This document shows positions 8,450 to 17,050 of a stretch of DNA of 64,000 nt, in pieces. The stretch's first letter is position 1. Each line of letters begins with the position of its first letter. Below the pieces are notes generated by a model. The model was given only the letters and a program-made list of their open reading frames with translations. It was not told where the DNA came from and made no database searches. This DNA is from Gammaproteobacteria bacterium (ex Lamellibrachia satsuma) (GTDB lineage: Bacteria > Pseudomonadota > Gammaproteobacteria > Chromatiales > Chromatiaceae): positions 2,210,001 through 2,274,000 of the forward strand of contig CP053680.1 in NCBI GenBank assembly GCA_019623805.1, given 5' to 3'. Both the position numbers and the translations under genes were made by a program.

Positions 8450-10723
8450 TTAGAACTTGAATGGGCTCATGCCGATCTTCTCCACGGTCTCAGCCATGTC
8501 GTTGATCAGCTTGGGCGCACGTTCGATATCGGTGATCGCAACCTCGTGGACCACAACGCGCTCAGGCTCGAGATTCAGGGTCTGCAATGTATCGCCAACC
8601 TTGCTCATGCGCTCGTTCGCCATGGCGGAACCGCGTACGAAGTGGCACTGGTAGTCCTCTCCGCGCTGGCAACCCATCAGAACGATGCCGTCGTAGCCGT
8701 TGTTGAGTGAGTCGGTGATCCAGGAGAGGCTCACAGAACCGAGGCAACGTACCGGGATGACGCGTGCCCAGGGATTGATCTCAACGCCGTTCATGGCTGC
8801 CTGATCGAGCGCCGGGTAGGCGTCGTTCTCGCAGGCCAGAACCAGGATGCGGGGCTTCTCGTCCCACTCTTCAGGGATCTCGACGTTCTTGATCTGCTGG
8901 CCGACGGTGTCGATGCTGTAGTTCTCGAAGGAGATAACACGCACCGGGCAGGCACCCATGCAGGTACCGCAGCGTCGGCAGCGGGCTTCGTTGAACAGTG
9001 GGTAACGCTTTTCGTCTTCGTTGATGGCGCCGAAGGGGCACTCAACCGTACAACGCTTACACTGGGTGCAGCCTTCCTTACGGAAACTCGGATAGGAGAG
9101 GTCGCCGGCACGGGGATGGGCAGCCATACCCTTGCCTGCGTTCTCCGCGGCCTGGATCGCCTTCATGGTGGCGCCGGCTGCGTCATCACGCGCCTGCTGT
9201 ATATCCATGGGGCGACGCACGGGACCGGCGGCGTAGATGCCGGTACGACGGGTCTCGTAGGGGAAGCAGATGAAGTGGGAGTCGTTGAATCCGTACTTCA
9301 GCTGCGGCAGGTCGGTGCCCTGACGGTAGTCGAGGTTGAGGATAGAGTCGACGCTGACTTCAGTGGCAGCGGCAGCAGCCCGTTCTTCCACCTCTTCGTC
9401 AGTGAGTTCTTCGCCCTCTTTGGGTGCACCTGCGCCTTCGGTGGCGTAGTAGGGATCGGGACCGGAGTTGGGCTCCATGCCGACCGCCAGTACCACCAGA
9501 TCACAATCCATCTCGGCATCTTCGTTCAGGATCATGTCCTTGAACTTGACCGTCAGGCTGTCGCCGGGAACCACTTCAGAGACGATGCCCTTGGAGAAGA
9601 GAACCATCGCTTCCTGACCGGCGCGGTAGAAGTCTTCGCCTGCTGCACCAGGGGTGCGCAGGTTGTTGAACAGGATCGTGGTGTCACAGTCGCCGTTCAG
9701 CTCCTTGAAGTACATCGCCTGCTTGATGGAGACCAGATCGGTCACGCCGGAGAAGTAAGCCAGCTTGTTCTCTTCATCGGAGCACTGACCTGCGTTCTGA
9801 ACAAAGGCAACAGACGTGATCTCTTTGCCATCGGAAGGACGTTTGATCGGCCCGCCGTTGGCGGCCTTGGCCAGAGCTTCAAGTTCGTGGTTGGTGACCA
9901 CGTCGGCGCTCTTGTCATAGCCGAACTCAGGCAGTTTGTTGGCATCGTATGGTGTGAAGCCGGTAGCCTGAACGATTGCTCCGCAGGTGAAGTTGCTGGT
10001 GGAGCCTGACTCGGTGGCGACATCCACGCTGAAACGTCCGGGGGCGCCGGAAGTCTGGGCGAGTGTGCTGTTCAGGTGAACAGTGATCTTGTCATCGGCC
10101 TCGATAGCGGCAGCCATTTTGGCGATGCTGCTCTCCTGGGGCGCCGCATAAGGGGAGCGGGTGGGCAGAACCTTGTAGTATTCTGCGATCTGTCCGCCCA
10201 GTGCGCCGCTCTTTTCCACCAACTGCACAGGATAACCTGCAGCAGCGGCTTCCATCGCGGCGGTCATGCCGGTGATGCCACCGCCGACAACCATGATGGT
10301 CTTGTCCAGCTCTTGCTCGCCGGATTTGCTCGGCTTGGTGGAGAACTTGGCTTCAGCACAGGCCATGCGGATGTAATCGTCCGCCATTTCCTGGGTGGTT
10401 TCTTTGTTCTCATCGGTGTCGGGGCGAACCCAGATGACGCCTTCGCGCAGATTGGCACGGGTCATGGCGACTTCGGGGAAGTGGAAAGCCTCAACCTTGG
10501 CGCGACGGGAGCATGCGGCGATCATGATATGGGTGGCGCCGTCATTATTGATGGCGTCACGGATCACTTGCACACCTTCCTTGCTGCACAGCATATCGTG
10601 CTGGACACAGGTGTTCATCTTGCCGTCGCGGGTTGCGGTGGTTTCCAACTGGCCAGCGTCGAGTCGCTCGCCGATGCCGCAGCCGGTGCAGACAAAGCCT
10701 GCCATTTTCTTTTCTTCAGCCAC
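8450..10723 (-). CDS. qmoB: QmoB, HdrA-like flavoprotein with MvhD-type C-terminal domain
   Basis: A 757-residue cytoplasmic iron-sulfur flavoprotein of the Qmo complex. From the N-terminus: a Cys pair (FVCTGCG, Cys12/Cys15), an FAD fold with GGGITG at 147-152, two ferredoxin-like motifs around 548-595 (CTQCKRCTVECP and CRRCGTCMGACP), and from about 620 a MvhD/FrhD-like domain with cysteines in VRCLGSVS, MGCQRGEDYQC. This is the domain order expected of QmoB. It should pass electrons between AprBA/QmoA and HdrCB. The gene starts 3 bases after qmoA and is 11 bases ahead of hdrC. Confidence 0.93.
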   Translation of the reverse strand: MAEEKKMAGFVCTGCGIGERLDAGQLETTATRDGKMNTCVQHDMLCSKEGVQVIRDAINNDGATHIMIAACSRRAKVEAFHFPEVAMTRANLREGVIWVRPDTDENKETTQEMADDYIRMACAEAKFSTKPSKSGEQELDKTIMVVGGGITGMTAAMEAAAAGYPVQLVEKSGALGGQIAEYYKVLPTRSPYAAPQESSIAKMAAAIEADDKITVHLNSTLAQTSGAPGRFSVDVATESGSTSNFTCGAIVQATGFTPYDANKLPEFGYDKSADVVTNHELEALAKAANGGPIKRPSDGKEITSVAFVQNAGQCSDEENKLAYFSGVTDLVSIKQAMYFKELNGDCDTTILFNNLRTPGAAGEDFYRAGQEAMVLFSKGIVSEVVPGDSLTVKFKDMILNEDAEMDCDLVVLAVGMEPNSGPDPYYATEGAGAPKEGEELTDEEVEERAAAAATEVSVDSILNLDYRQGTDLPQLKYGFNDSHFICFPYETRRTGIYAAGPVRRPMDIQQARDDAAGATMKAIQAAENAGKGMAAHPRAGDLSYPSFRKEGCTQCKRCTVECPFGAINEDEKRYPLFNEARCRRCGTCMGACPVRVISFENYSIDTVGQQIKNVEIPEEWDEKPRILVLACENDAYPALDQAAMNGVEINPWARVIPVRCLGSVSLSWITDSLNNGYDGIVLMGCQRGEDYQCHFVRGSAMANERMSKVGDTLQTLNLEPERVVVHEVAITDIERAPKLINDMAETVEKIGMSPFKF

Positions 10724-10726
10724 TGT

Positions 10727-11998
10727 TTAGCCCTCCGTTCCAGCTACGCGGTTAATGACCTGGACAGCGTGCAGTGCAGCGCCGGTGGCGTGTTGTACCG
10801 CCCTGTTTACGTCCAGTGCGTCGGATGAGCAACCCGCTGCGAAGATGCCGCCATTCTCGGAAGCAGGCTCAATGAAGCCCTCCTCGTTGATGACGATATC
10901 CACCGGGAAGCTCTCTTTGTCGACGCTAGGCTCCATGCCGACAGCCAGTACGACCAGATCGTGCTGGTTGGCATAACGGTTGTAACCCTCGGTGTCCACT
11001 CCGTGCAGTACGGGACTGTCGTCCTCGCCCTTGACGATGGAGGCAACCTTGGATTTGATGAAACTGACGTTCTCCTGCGCCTTGACCTTCTGATAGAAGT
11101 CCTCGAAACGGTCGATGGCGCGGATGTCGATGTAGTAGACAGAGATGTCCACGTCGTCAGCCGGGTAGGTGCACTGTTTGAGTGACGCCATGCAGCAGAT
11201 GCGCGAGCAGTGCAGCAGATGGTTCTTGTCACGGGAGCCGGCACACTGGATGAAGGCGACGTTCTTCACCTCTTTGCCATCGGAGGGGCGCAGGATCTTG
11301 CCACCGGTAGGACCGGTAGGATCTGCCAGGCGCTCAAACTCGACGCTGGTGATGACGTTCTCAAAACGATCGTAGCCGTAGGGCTGGATCTTGTTTGCAT
11401 CGTAAGGCTGCCAGCCGGTGGCCCAGACCACTGCGCCGGCGTTGAATTCGATGGTCTCTTCCTGCATGTCCAGGTCGACTGCGCTCACTTTGCAGGCGTC
11501 CTTGGCTTTCTGGGCATCGTCGGTGCCGATGATGGCAGGATCGATGACGTACTGCTGGGGCATGGCCATGCGATGCGGCAGGTAGGCGCCTTTGCGCTTG
11601 CCCATGCCGTAGTTGTATTCATCGTCGAACTCGGCCTCGACAGCCTTGCCGCAATCGCCGCAACCGGTGCAGTTGTCGTTGATATAGCGGGGGGCGATCT
11701 TCACCGTGGCGGTGTAGTTGCCTGCCTCACCCTTGATGTCCGTGACCTCAGCCATTGTGATAATGGTGAGATTGGGGTTCATCTTGGCCCGGCGCTGGTT
11801 GATCTCCAGACCGCAGGTGGGATGGCAGAGTTTAGGGAAATATTTGTACAACTGGGTGACGCGACCGCCAACATAGGGGCGCTTTTCAACCAGTACGACC
11901 TTTTTTCCGGTTTCAGCAGCTTCAAGGGCAGCGGTCATGCCGCTGATCCCGCCGCCGACCACCAGAATGGTCTCATTGGTTGCGATTACTTCCGTCAT
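10727..11998 (-). CDS. qmoA: QmoA, HdrA-like flavoprotein
   Basis: A 423-residue HdrA-type flavoprotein, first gene of the operon. FAD-binding GGGISGMTAA is at 15-24 and is followed by the HdrA-conserved VGGRVTQLYKYFPKLCHPTC. CTGCGDC near residue 107 is an incomplete ferredoxin motif: the fourth Cys-Pro is replaced, as the text reads CGKAVEAEF. The HdrA signature HCSRICC is near 262-270. It is preceded by a strong GGAGGAG ribosome site. The 553-base gap upstream should hold the operon promoter. The family links AprBA to the quinone pool; the direction here is probably sulfite oxidation. Confidence 0.93.
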   Translation of the reverse strand: MTEVIATNETILVVGGGISGMTAALEAAETGKKVVLVEKRPYVGGRVTQLYKYFPKLCHPTCGLEINQRRAKMNPNLTIITMAEVTDIKGEAGNYTATVKIAPRYINDNCTGCGDCGKAVEAEFDDEYNYGMGKRKGAYLPHRMAMPQQYVIDPAIIGTDDAQKAKDACKVSAVDLDMQEETIEFNAGAVVWATGWQPYDANKIQPYGYDRFENVITSVEFERLADPTGPTGGKILRPSDGKEVKNVAFIQCAGSRDKNHLLHCSRICCMASLKQCTYPADDVDISVYYIDIRAIDRFEDFYQKVKAQENVSFIKSKVASIVKGEDDSPVLHGVDTEGYNRYANQHDLVVLAVGMEPSVDKESFPVDIVINEEGFIEPASENGGIFAAGCSSDALDVNRAVQHATGAALHAVQVINRVAGTEG

Positions 11999-12551
11999 GG
12001 AATCTCCTCCGTCGCGGAATGACGTTTCAAAGTCCGAAATAACCGGCAGCGCAATAATACTTGATTTGTCTGCTGGGTTATTCCATGATTGGCGGCAGCG
12101 TTACTGCGCCCAGATTCTGGACTCGCTACGATACCCGCCTTCGGGATTTCCCGCCATATAAAAGCCACTAATTCCCCATCGAATTTTCCAATGCTTTGAT
12201 AGAAAGCAGTTATAGTTTATTAGCATTCACTAATTAATACTTGACCTTCAGATGGGGTATTACAGGAATATGGAATCGAAAAAGTGAGGTTCTGCCTCGC
12301 GGATTATCCGGGATTCAAGCTGGATAGTTCTCTTGTAAACTTGAGTTTCGGGGTTTGTGGTGATGGTTGGCATGGGGTATGGCTTCTCTATATGCGACAT
12401 ATGCGACGAACGTAGGGTGCGCCGTGCGCACCAGAGTCAGCAGTTACAGCAATCATGGTGCGCACAACGCACCCTACCAGACTCAGTGTTCACTATGCGC
12501 TGAATTGATACTTCAATACATACTTTGATTTTGTGGAAGAGGTTAGTCCAG
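11999..12551. other. Divergent intergenic region with dispersed repeat, qmoA / cbbQ-like
   Basis: No gene is supported here. The qmoA-proximal half is AT-rich around 12180-12245 and is the likely site of the divergent promoters, although no confident -35/-10 pair could be assigned. The right half is a copy of the GTGCGCACC repeat (12339-12479). Confidence 0.6.
12339..12479 (-). repeat. Long copy of the GTGCGCACC dispersed repeat
   Basis: The core GTAGGGTGCGCCGTGCGCAC .. GGTGCGCACAACGCACCCTAC forms a large hairpin. It is preceded by ACTTGAGTTTCGGGGTTTGT and GGTGATGGTTGGCAT, which on the opposite strand match the tail of the copy at 55405-55509, so the repeat unit is more than the hairpin. Confidence 0.7.
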
Positions 12552-13364
12552 TTGGAAGCACGCATCCTGAAACCTGAAGAGTACTTTATAGATGAAGAGC
12601 CTTACTATCAGCCGGTAGGCGATGAGATAGAGGTCTTCGAGGCCGCATATCGCAATCAACTGCCTGTTCTGTTGAAGGGACCCACGGGTTGCGGCAAAAC
12701 CCGCTTCATGGAGCACATGGCGTGGAGGCTCAAACGGCCGCTGATCACCGTCTCCTGTCATGATGATCTGACTGCATCTGATCTGGTGGGGCGTTTCCTG
12801 GTAAAAGGTGGTGAGACGGTCTGGGTGGACGGACCCCTGGCCGCTGCAGTGCGGGCCGGTGCCATCTGCTATCTGGATGAGGTGGTCGAGGCGCGCAAGG
12901 ACACCACCGTGGTGATCCACCCACTGGCGGATGACCGCAGGGTGCTGCCGATGGAGAAGATCGGGGAATTGCTGGAGGCAAACGCCGACTTCTGTCTCGC
13001 GATCTCCTATAACCCCGGTTACCAGAGCGTGTTGAAGGATCTCAAGCAGAGTACCCGGCAGCGTTTCGTCGCCCTGGAGTTCGATTACCCTGACGTGGCG
13101 CTGGAGCAGAAGATCATCGAAAACGAGGCTGAAGTGGTCCCGGAGATGGCTCAACGATTGGTGAAGTTCGCCCATATGACCCGCAACCTCAAAGGCAGCG
13201 GTCTGGATGAGGGTGCATCGACGCGTCTGCTGGTGCACGCAGCCAAGCTGATCCATGATGGAGTTGATCCGGTGGTCGCCTGCCGGGCCTCTATCGCTCA
13301 GGCACTGACCGACGATACGGATATGTTGACGGCGGTGAATGAGTTGAGCGCTTCGCTTTTTTAA
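12552..13364 (+). CDS. cbbQ: CbbQ/NorQ-type MoxR AAA+ ATPase
   Basis: A 270-residue AAA+ ATPase of the MoxR subgroup. Walker A GPTGCGKT (residues about 43-50), the family stretch SDLVGRFL, Walker [16 protein letters not shown] and the arginine-finger region STRQRF are present; [11 protein letters not shown] at the N-terminus is characteristic of CbbQ/NorQ. With its VWA partner downstream it would form an ATP-driven activator, of rubisco (CbbQO) or of nitric oxide reductase (NorQD). No target enzyme is in the window, so the choice is inferred. No ATG lies in frame upstream; TTG 12552 has GAAGAGG about 9 bases ahead, while TTG 12525 has none. Confidence 0.78.
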   Translation: MEARILKPEEYFIDEEPYYQPVGDEIEVFEAAYRNQLPVLLKGPTGCGKTRFMEHMAWRLKRPLITVSCHDDLTASDLVGRFLVKGGETVWVDGPLAAAVRAGAICYLDEVVEARKDTTVVIHPLADDRRVLPMEKIGELLEANADFCLAISYNPGYQSVLKDLKQSTRQRFVALEFDYPDVALEQKIIENEAEVVPEMAQRLVKFAHMTRNLKGSGLDEGASTRLLVHAAKLIHDGVDPVVACRASIAQALTDDTDMLTAVNELSASLF

Positions 13365-13486
13365 AGGTGACAGGTCTCAGGTTACAGGTTTCAGGATTGC
13401 TAGATCCCCCTCCCTCGGCTCCAGTAGAAAATGATGAGGTTATTCTTGACTCCGAAAACGGATCGCCAACAAGTCACCTGTCACCT
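13365..13486. repeat. 11-bp perfect inverted repeat between cbbQ-like and cbbO-like genes
   Basis: AGGTGACAGGT (13365-13375) and ACCTGTCACCT (13476-13486) bracket 100 bases that also hold the short repeats CAGGTCTCAGGTTACAGG. This may be a remnant of a small mobile repeat or a processing hairpin inside the operon. Confidence 0.5.
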
Positions 13487-13503
13487 AATAACCCGACTCT
13501 CCC

Positions 13504-15627
13504 ATGACACGCCCTACCCAACTAACCGCTGACCAAATTCTCCCGCTCCTCGACGACTGGTTCGAGGTTGAATTCACTTTCCGAAATACCGCTGTTCTCG
13601 CCGCTGCCCTCGCGCAGATGTCGGCGGGCGAACAGGCATTTGTGCTCGACTGGACACGGCGTATTGCCAGCACGCATGTCGAGATCGCTTTTCAGTTTGT
13701 CGAGCAGTCCACCCGTGCCTTGAGTCTGATGGATGAGCACATGATCGAGGCCTGGGTGCTGCATGCCATGGATATCTACGACCGCTCAGGTCTCTATCCC
13801 GGTCTGAAGGTGATTCGGGAGATCGATCTCTTCGTGCGCCAGGGACGGGAGCGGGCCTCTGGCTGTGTCTTCGAGGAGGAGGTGGGGGTGTTGCTGCCCT
13901 TTGTTCAGGGTCTCTCCGGACGCAAGCTGAAGGTTGAGCAGGGTGACTACACTTATACCGACAGCGAAGCGATCTTTCTGCCGGCAGTGATGGCCCATCT
14001 GCCGGACAAGCAGGACAACTTCAAGCTCTACAAGGCGGCAGTGGCGCATCTCTGGGCGCAGGCCCGTTTTGGCACCTTTCGGATAGATCTCGAACAATAC
14101 ATCGCAGCACATCCAACGCCAAAACTGGCGCTGCGCTGCTTTCATGCGCTGGAGTCGGTCCGCCTCGACGCCTGTATTGCCCGTGAACTGCCAGGTCTGT
14201 ATCGGGAGATGGGTGAACTGCGGAAGAAGCTTGGGGATGCGGATGTGCCGGAAGATTGGTCCACTGTGACCGCCGAGCTGACTCGTCAGGAGGCCTCGGC
14301 GGCGGATTCCCTGCGACTGGTCGGCAAAGTCATCGGTAGCCGATTGCCTGCGCTCAGCTGTTACCAGGGCCGCCTGAAACTCGCAGACGTGGCGGCTGTT
14401 TTGGAGAATCGTCTGCAGCGTGAGCAGGCACAACTGCGGGTGGCCCTGAAGCTGATCGAGGATGAACTGAATGAGGGGCGGGAAGATGAAGATGCCCCGC
14501 CTGGAAAATTTGAGGTGGACAAGAAGCCTGATATGTCGGTGCCGGAGGGGTTTCAAATCGAACTCATGCTGGACGGCAAGTCCATCCCTATTCCAGACGA
14601 TGTGAAGGGCACCATGACCTCGATCCTGCAGGATCTTGGTGATGTCCCCGATGAGTATCTCGTCCCGGCCGGGGCCGGTGAATACGAGCTGAAGGATTAT
14701 GAGGAGAAGCGGCTCGACCCTGAAGACGTCTGGGGCGGCACCTACCATGAGGAAGGCGCGTTCATCTATCAGGAGTGGGACTTTCGCCGTAAACACTATC
14801 GCAAGAATTGGTGTGTGGTGCGTGAGTTGCCGGTCAAGCCTTCCCACGATGGATTTGCCGGCCGGGTTGTGACCAAGTACCGGCGATTGCTGGGCAGTCT
14901 GCGCAAGACCTTCGAGGCAATGCGGGACGAGGATCGGCTGCTAAAACGCCAGGTCTATGGCGACGGTGTGGATATCGATGCCTTCGTGGAGGCCTGGGCG
15001 GATGCTCATGTCGGGCTGGAGATGAGTGACCGGCTGTTTACCCGCATGCACAGGGATGAGCGCAACATCGCAGTCATGTTCATGGTGGATATGTCGGGTT
15101 CCACCAAGGGTTGGGTCAACGAGGCGGAGCGTGAGGCGTTGGTGCTGATGGCGGAGTCCCTGGAGACCCTCGGGGACCGCTACGCCATCTATGGCTTCAC
15201 CGGTTCGAGCCGAAAACGCTGCGAAATCTACCGGATCAAGACCTTCGACGAATCCTACGACGATGAAGTAAAGGCGAGGATCAGCGGTATCGAGGCGGGG
15301 GACTACACTCGCATGGGGGCGGCGATCCGCCACCTCAGCCAATTGCTGAGAGAGGTTGAGGCGCGCACCAAGCTGCTGATAACCCTGTCCGACGGAAAAC
15401 CGGAGGACTATCCTGATCAGTATCGGGGCGAGTACGGCGTTGAGGATACGCGACAGGCCCTCTACGAAGCCCATCGTGATGGGATCCACGCCTTCTGCAT
15501 TACCATCGATGAAGAGGGGCAGGACTATCTGCCCCATATGTATGGCGCGGCAAACTACGCAGTAGTGAAGGATGTGGAGAAACTCCCTCTCAAAGTTTCA
15601 GATATTTATAAAAGAATAACGAGCTGA
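13504..15627 (+). CDS. cbbO: CbbO/NorD-type VWA-domain protein
   Basis: A 707-residue protein with an N-terminal helical region, a central segment (EWDFRRKHYRKNWC, near 420-435) typical of CbbO/NorD, and a C-terminal von Willebrand factor A domain (about 520-700). The MIDAS motif DMSGS is intact near 529-533. In studied pairs this protein is the adaptor that binds the target enzyme through its MIDAS site while CbbQ supplies ATP hydrolysis. It lies 139 bases after the ATPase gene with an inverted repeat between them. The start ATG has no clear ribosome site. Assignment to rubisco or nitric oxide reductase needs the missing target gene. Confidence 0.75.
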   Translation: MTRPTQLTADQILPLLDDWFEVEFTFRNTAVLAAALAQMSAGEQAFVLDWTRRIASTHVEIAFQFVEQSTRALSLMDEHMIEAWVLHAMDIYDRSGLYPGLKVIREIDLFVRQGRERASGCVFEEEVGVLLPFVQGLSGRKLKVEQGDYTYTDSEAIFLPAVMAHLPDKQDNFKLYKAAVAHLWAQARFGTFRIDLEQYIAAHPTPKLALRCFHALESVRLDACIARELPGLYREMGELRKKLGDADVPEDWSTVTAELTRQEASAADSLRLVGKVIGSRLPALSCYQGRLKLADVAAVLENRLQREQAQLRVALKLIEDELNEGREDEDAPPGKFEVDKKPDMSVPEGFQIELMLDGKSIPIPDDVKGTMTSILQDLGDVPDEYLVPAGAGEYELKDYEEKRLDPEDVWGGTYHEEGAFIYQEWDFRRKHYRKNWCVVRELPVKPSHDGFAGRVVTKYRRLLGSLRKTFEAMRDEDRLLKRQVYGDGVDIDAFVEAWADAHVGLEMSDRLFTRMHRDERNIAVMFMVDMSGSTKGWVNEAEREALVLMAESLETLGDRYAIYGFTGSSRKRCEIYRIKTFDESYDDEVKARISGIEAGDYTRMGAAIRHLSQLLREVEARTKLLITLSDGKPEDYPDQYRGEYGVEDTRQALYEAHRDGIHAFCITIDEEGQDYLPHMYGAANYAVVKDVEKLPLKVSDIYKRITS

Positions 15628-15736
15628 TACAGCTTGATTTTCTTCAGGGGCATAGGCAACCTCCCTGCACACCCTTAAAGAGCACAAACAACGGCCGCGA
15701 AGAGGGACGAAGCTATTTTGACCACTGGAGGATATT

Positions 15737-16345
15737 ATGAAGTTAAGACTGGTTGCAGTATGCGCATTGATGCTTTTCGCCGCAGCGCAGGCACACGCCA
15801 TGCCGGGTTATGGTTATCCGCACTCCCAACCCCAACAACAGCAGGAAGTCGCTCCCGATACGATCGTGCGCGAGGGTTTGACCCAGTTGTTGAAGTTTCT
15901 GCGCACCAAGGAACAGCGCAACCCCATGCAGATCACGGCGTTTCTCGAGGCAGTGATCGCGCCCTATTTCGATTTTGACTATATGGCGCAGTGGGCGGCC
16001 GGAGCGGCCTACCGCAACATGAGTGGGGGCCAGCGTCAGGCTGTGAGCCAGCAGGTGAAAGAGATGCTGTTGGGCACGCTGACCAAACGCCTCAGCAACT
16101 ACGAAGACCAGGATGTGCGCTTCTATCGTCCCCGCCGTGCGGGACGAAACGAGGTGAAGGTGAGCGTCGGTATCCTCAATTCCGGCGGTTATCCGGCGAA
16201 GATAGACTTCCGTTTCTATCATGCAGACGATGGCTGGAAGGTGTTTGATGTCTCCGCCAACGGCACCAGCGCCCTCGCCTACTACCGGCAGCACTTCTCG
16301 CAGCAGAAGCGGAGTAGAGGCCAGAACCCCGGTTATCGTGGCTGA
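15737..16345 (+). CDS. MlaC/Tgt2-family periplasmic lipid-binding protein
   Basis: A 202-residue protein with a cleavable signal peptide (residues 1-22, ending AQAHA) and a Gln-rich linker. The body matches MlaC: LKFLRTKEQRNPMQITAFLEAVIAP is followed by FDFDYMAQWAAG (MlaC usually has the xxDxxxMxxxxLG region), then QVKEMLLGTLTKRLSNYED and the C-terminal DGWKVFDVSANG. MlaC shuttles phospholipids between the outer and inner membranes. The other mla genes (mlaA, B, D, E, F) are not adjacent, so this is a solitary paralogue. GGAGG precedes the ATG and a strong terminator follows. Confidence 0.8.
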   Translation: MKLRLVAVCALMLFAAAQAHAMPGYGYPHSQPQQQQEVAPDTIVREGLTQLLKFLRTKEQRNPMQITAFLEAVIAPYFDFDYMAQWAAGAAYRNMSGGQRQAVSQQVKEMLLGTLTKRLSNYEDQDVRFYRPRRAGRNEVKVSVGILNSGGYPAKIDFRFYHADDGWKVFDVSANGTSALAYYRQHFSQQKRSRGQNPGYRG

Positions 16346-16363
16346 TTGACCAGGGTGAATAGT

Positions 16364-16393
16364 GCCGGAGCCGGATACGGCTCCGGCTTTTTT
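16364..16393 (+). terminator. Rho-independent terminator after mlaC-like gene
   Basis: Perfect 10-bp stem GCCGGAGCCG / CGGCTCCGGC with a GATA loop and six T. Confidence 0.95.
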
Positions 16394-16446
16394 GTGCCCA
16401 GAGGAACTTGCGGCCCGGCAGGGCTTCAAAGTTAGAAGCGGTGTAG

Positions 16447-16473
16447 GCCGGATCAAGCATAGCGGATCCGGCA
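16447..16473. repeat. Short dispersed palindrome (GGATCAAGC type)
   Basis: GCCGGATCAAGCATAGCGGATCCGGC-like palindrome, the same family as 5034-5060 and 34015-34041. Confidence 0.6.
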
Positions 16474-16498
16474 TCGCGTTTGCTGGAGAGCCCAACTG

Positions 16499-17050
16499 TT
16501 GATACAAAGACCACCACTGCAACCAGGCAGAGGCCCCAGGCGTCCAGGTGAAAAGATGGGCCGCTGGATGATCTTTGCCGCCTGGGCACTGCTGCTTGGC
16601 TTGTTGGCCATGTTCTTCTCCAATCTGCTGGAGCAGCAGTACAATCCAAACCGGGACCTGTTGAGCATCTCAACGGAGGCCGGTCCCAAAGAGATCGTCC
16701 TGTTGCGCAACAGGGCCGGACACTATGTCGCCCCCGGTTCCATCAACGGTACCCCCGTGATTTTCCTGCTTGATACTGGTGCGACCAATGTCGCGGTGCC
16801 CGCCTTGCTGGCGGAGCGACTCGCTCTCAAGCGTGGCGCCCAGTCGATCAGTTTGACCGCAAACGGCAGGGTAAATACCTGGTTGACGCGGCTGGATCAG
16901 GTGCAGCTTGGTTCCATAATCCGACAGGATGTGCGTGCCACCATCATGCCGGGTATGGGAGGTGATGAAGTGCTGTTGGGGATGAGTTTTCTAAAACATC
17001 TTGAACTGGTGCAGAAAGGCAAAACCCTCATCCTGCGTCAGGGGGAATAG
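16499..17050 (+). CDS. TIGR02281-type retropepsin-like aspartic protease, membrane-anchored
   Basis: A 183-residue protein with one transmembrane helix (about 23-41) and a clan AA aspartic protease domain. The catalytic motif LLDTGATNVAVP is near residue 91, and the flap/second motif VLLGMSFLKHLE is near the C-terminus. Only one DTG half is present, so it would act as a dimer like retropepsins. TTG 16499 is preferred for the GGAGAG 8 bases upstream and because family members have a short charged N-terminus; ATG 16556 (AGGTG upstream) would give 164 residues. The 3' end overlaps the convergent TPR gene by 23 bases. Confidence 0.8.
   Translation: MIQRPPLQPGRGPRRPGEKMGRWMIFAAWALLLGLLAMFFSNLLEQQYNPNRDLLSISTEAGPKEIVLLRNRAGHYVAPGSINGTPVIFLLDTGATNVAVPALLAERLALKRGAQSISLTANGRVNTWLTRLDQVQLGSIIRQDVRATIMPGMGGDEVLLGMSFLKHLELVQKGKTLILRQGE

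Noticed and set aside
9116..10009. Open frame (297 codons) opposite qmoB, plus strand
   Set aside because: It has no recognisable domain, while the minus-strand frame carries complete FAD and iron-sulfur motifs.
13786..14847. Open frame (353 codons) opposite the cbbO-like gene
   Set aside because: No start context or domain; the plus strand has the VWA gene.
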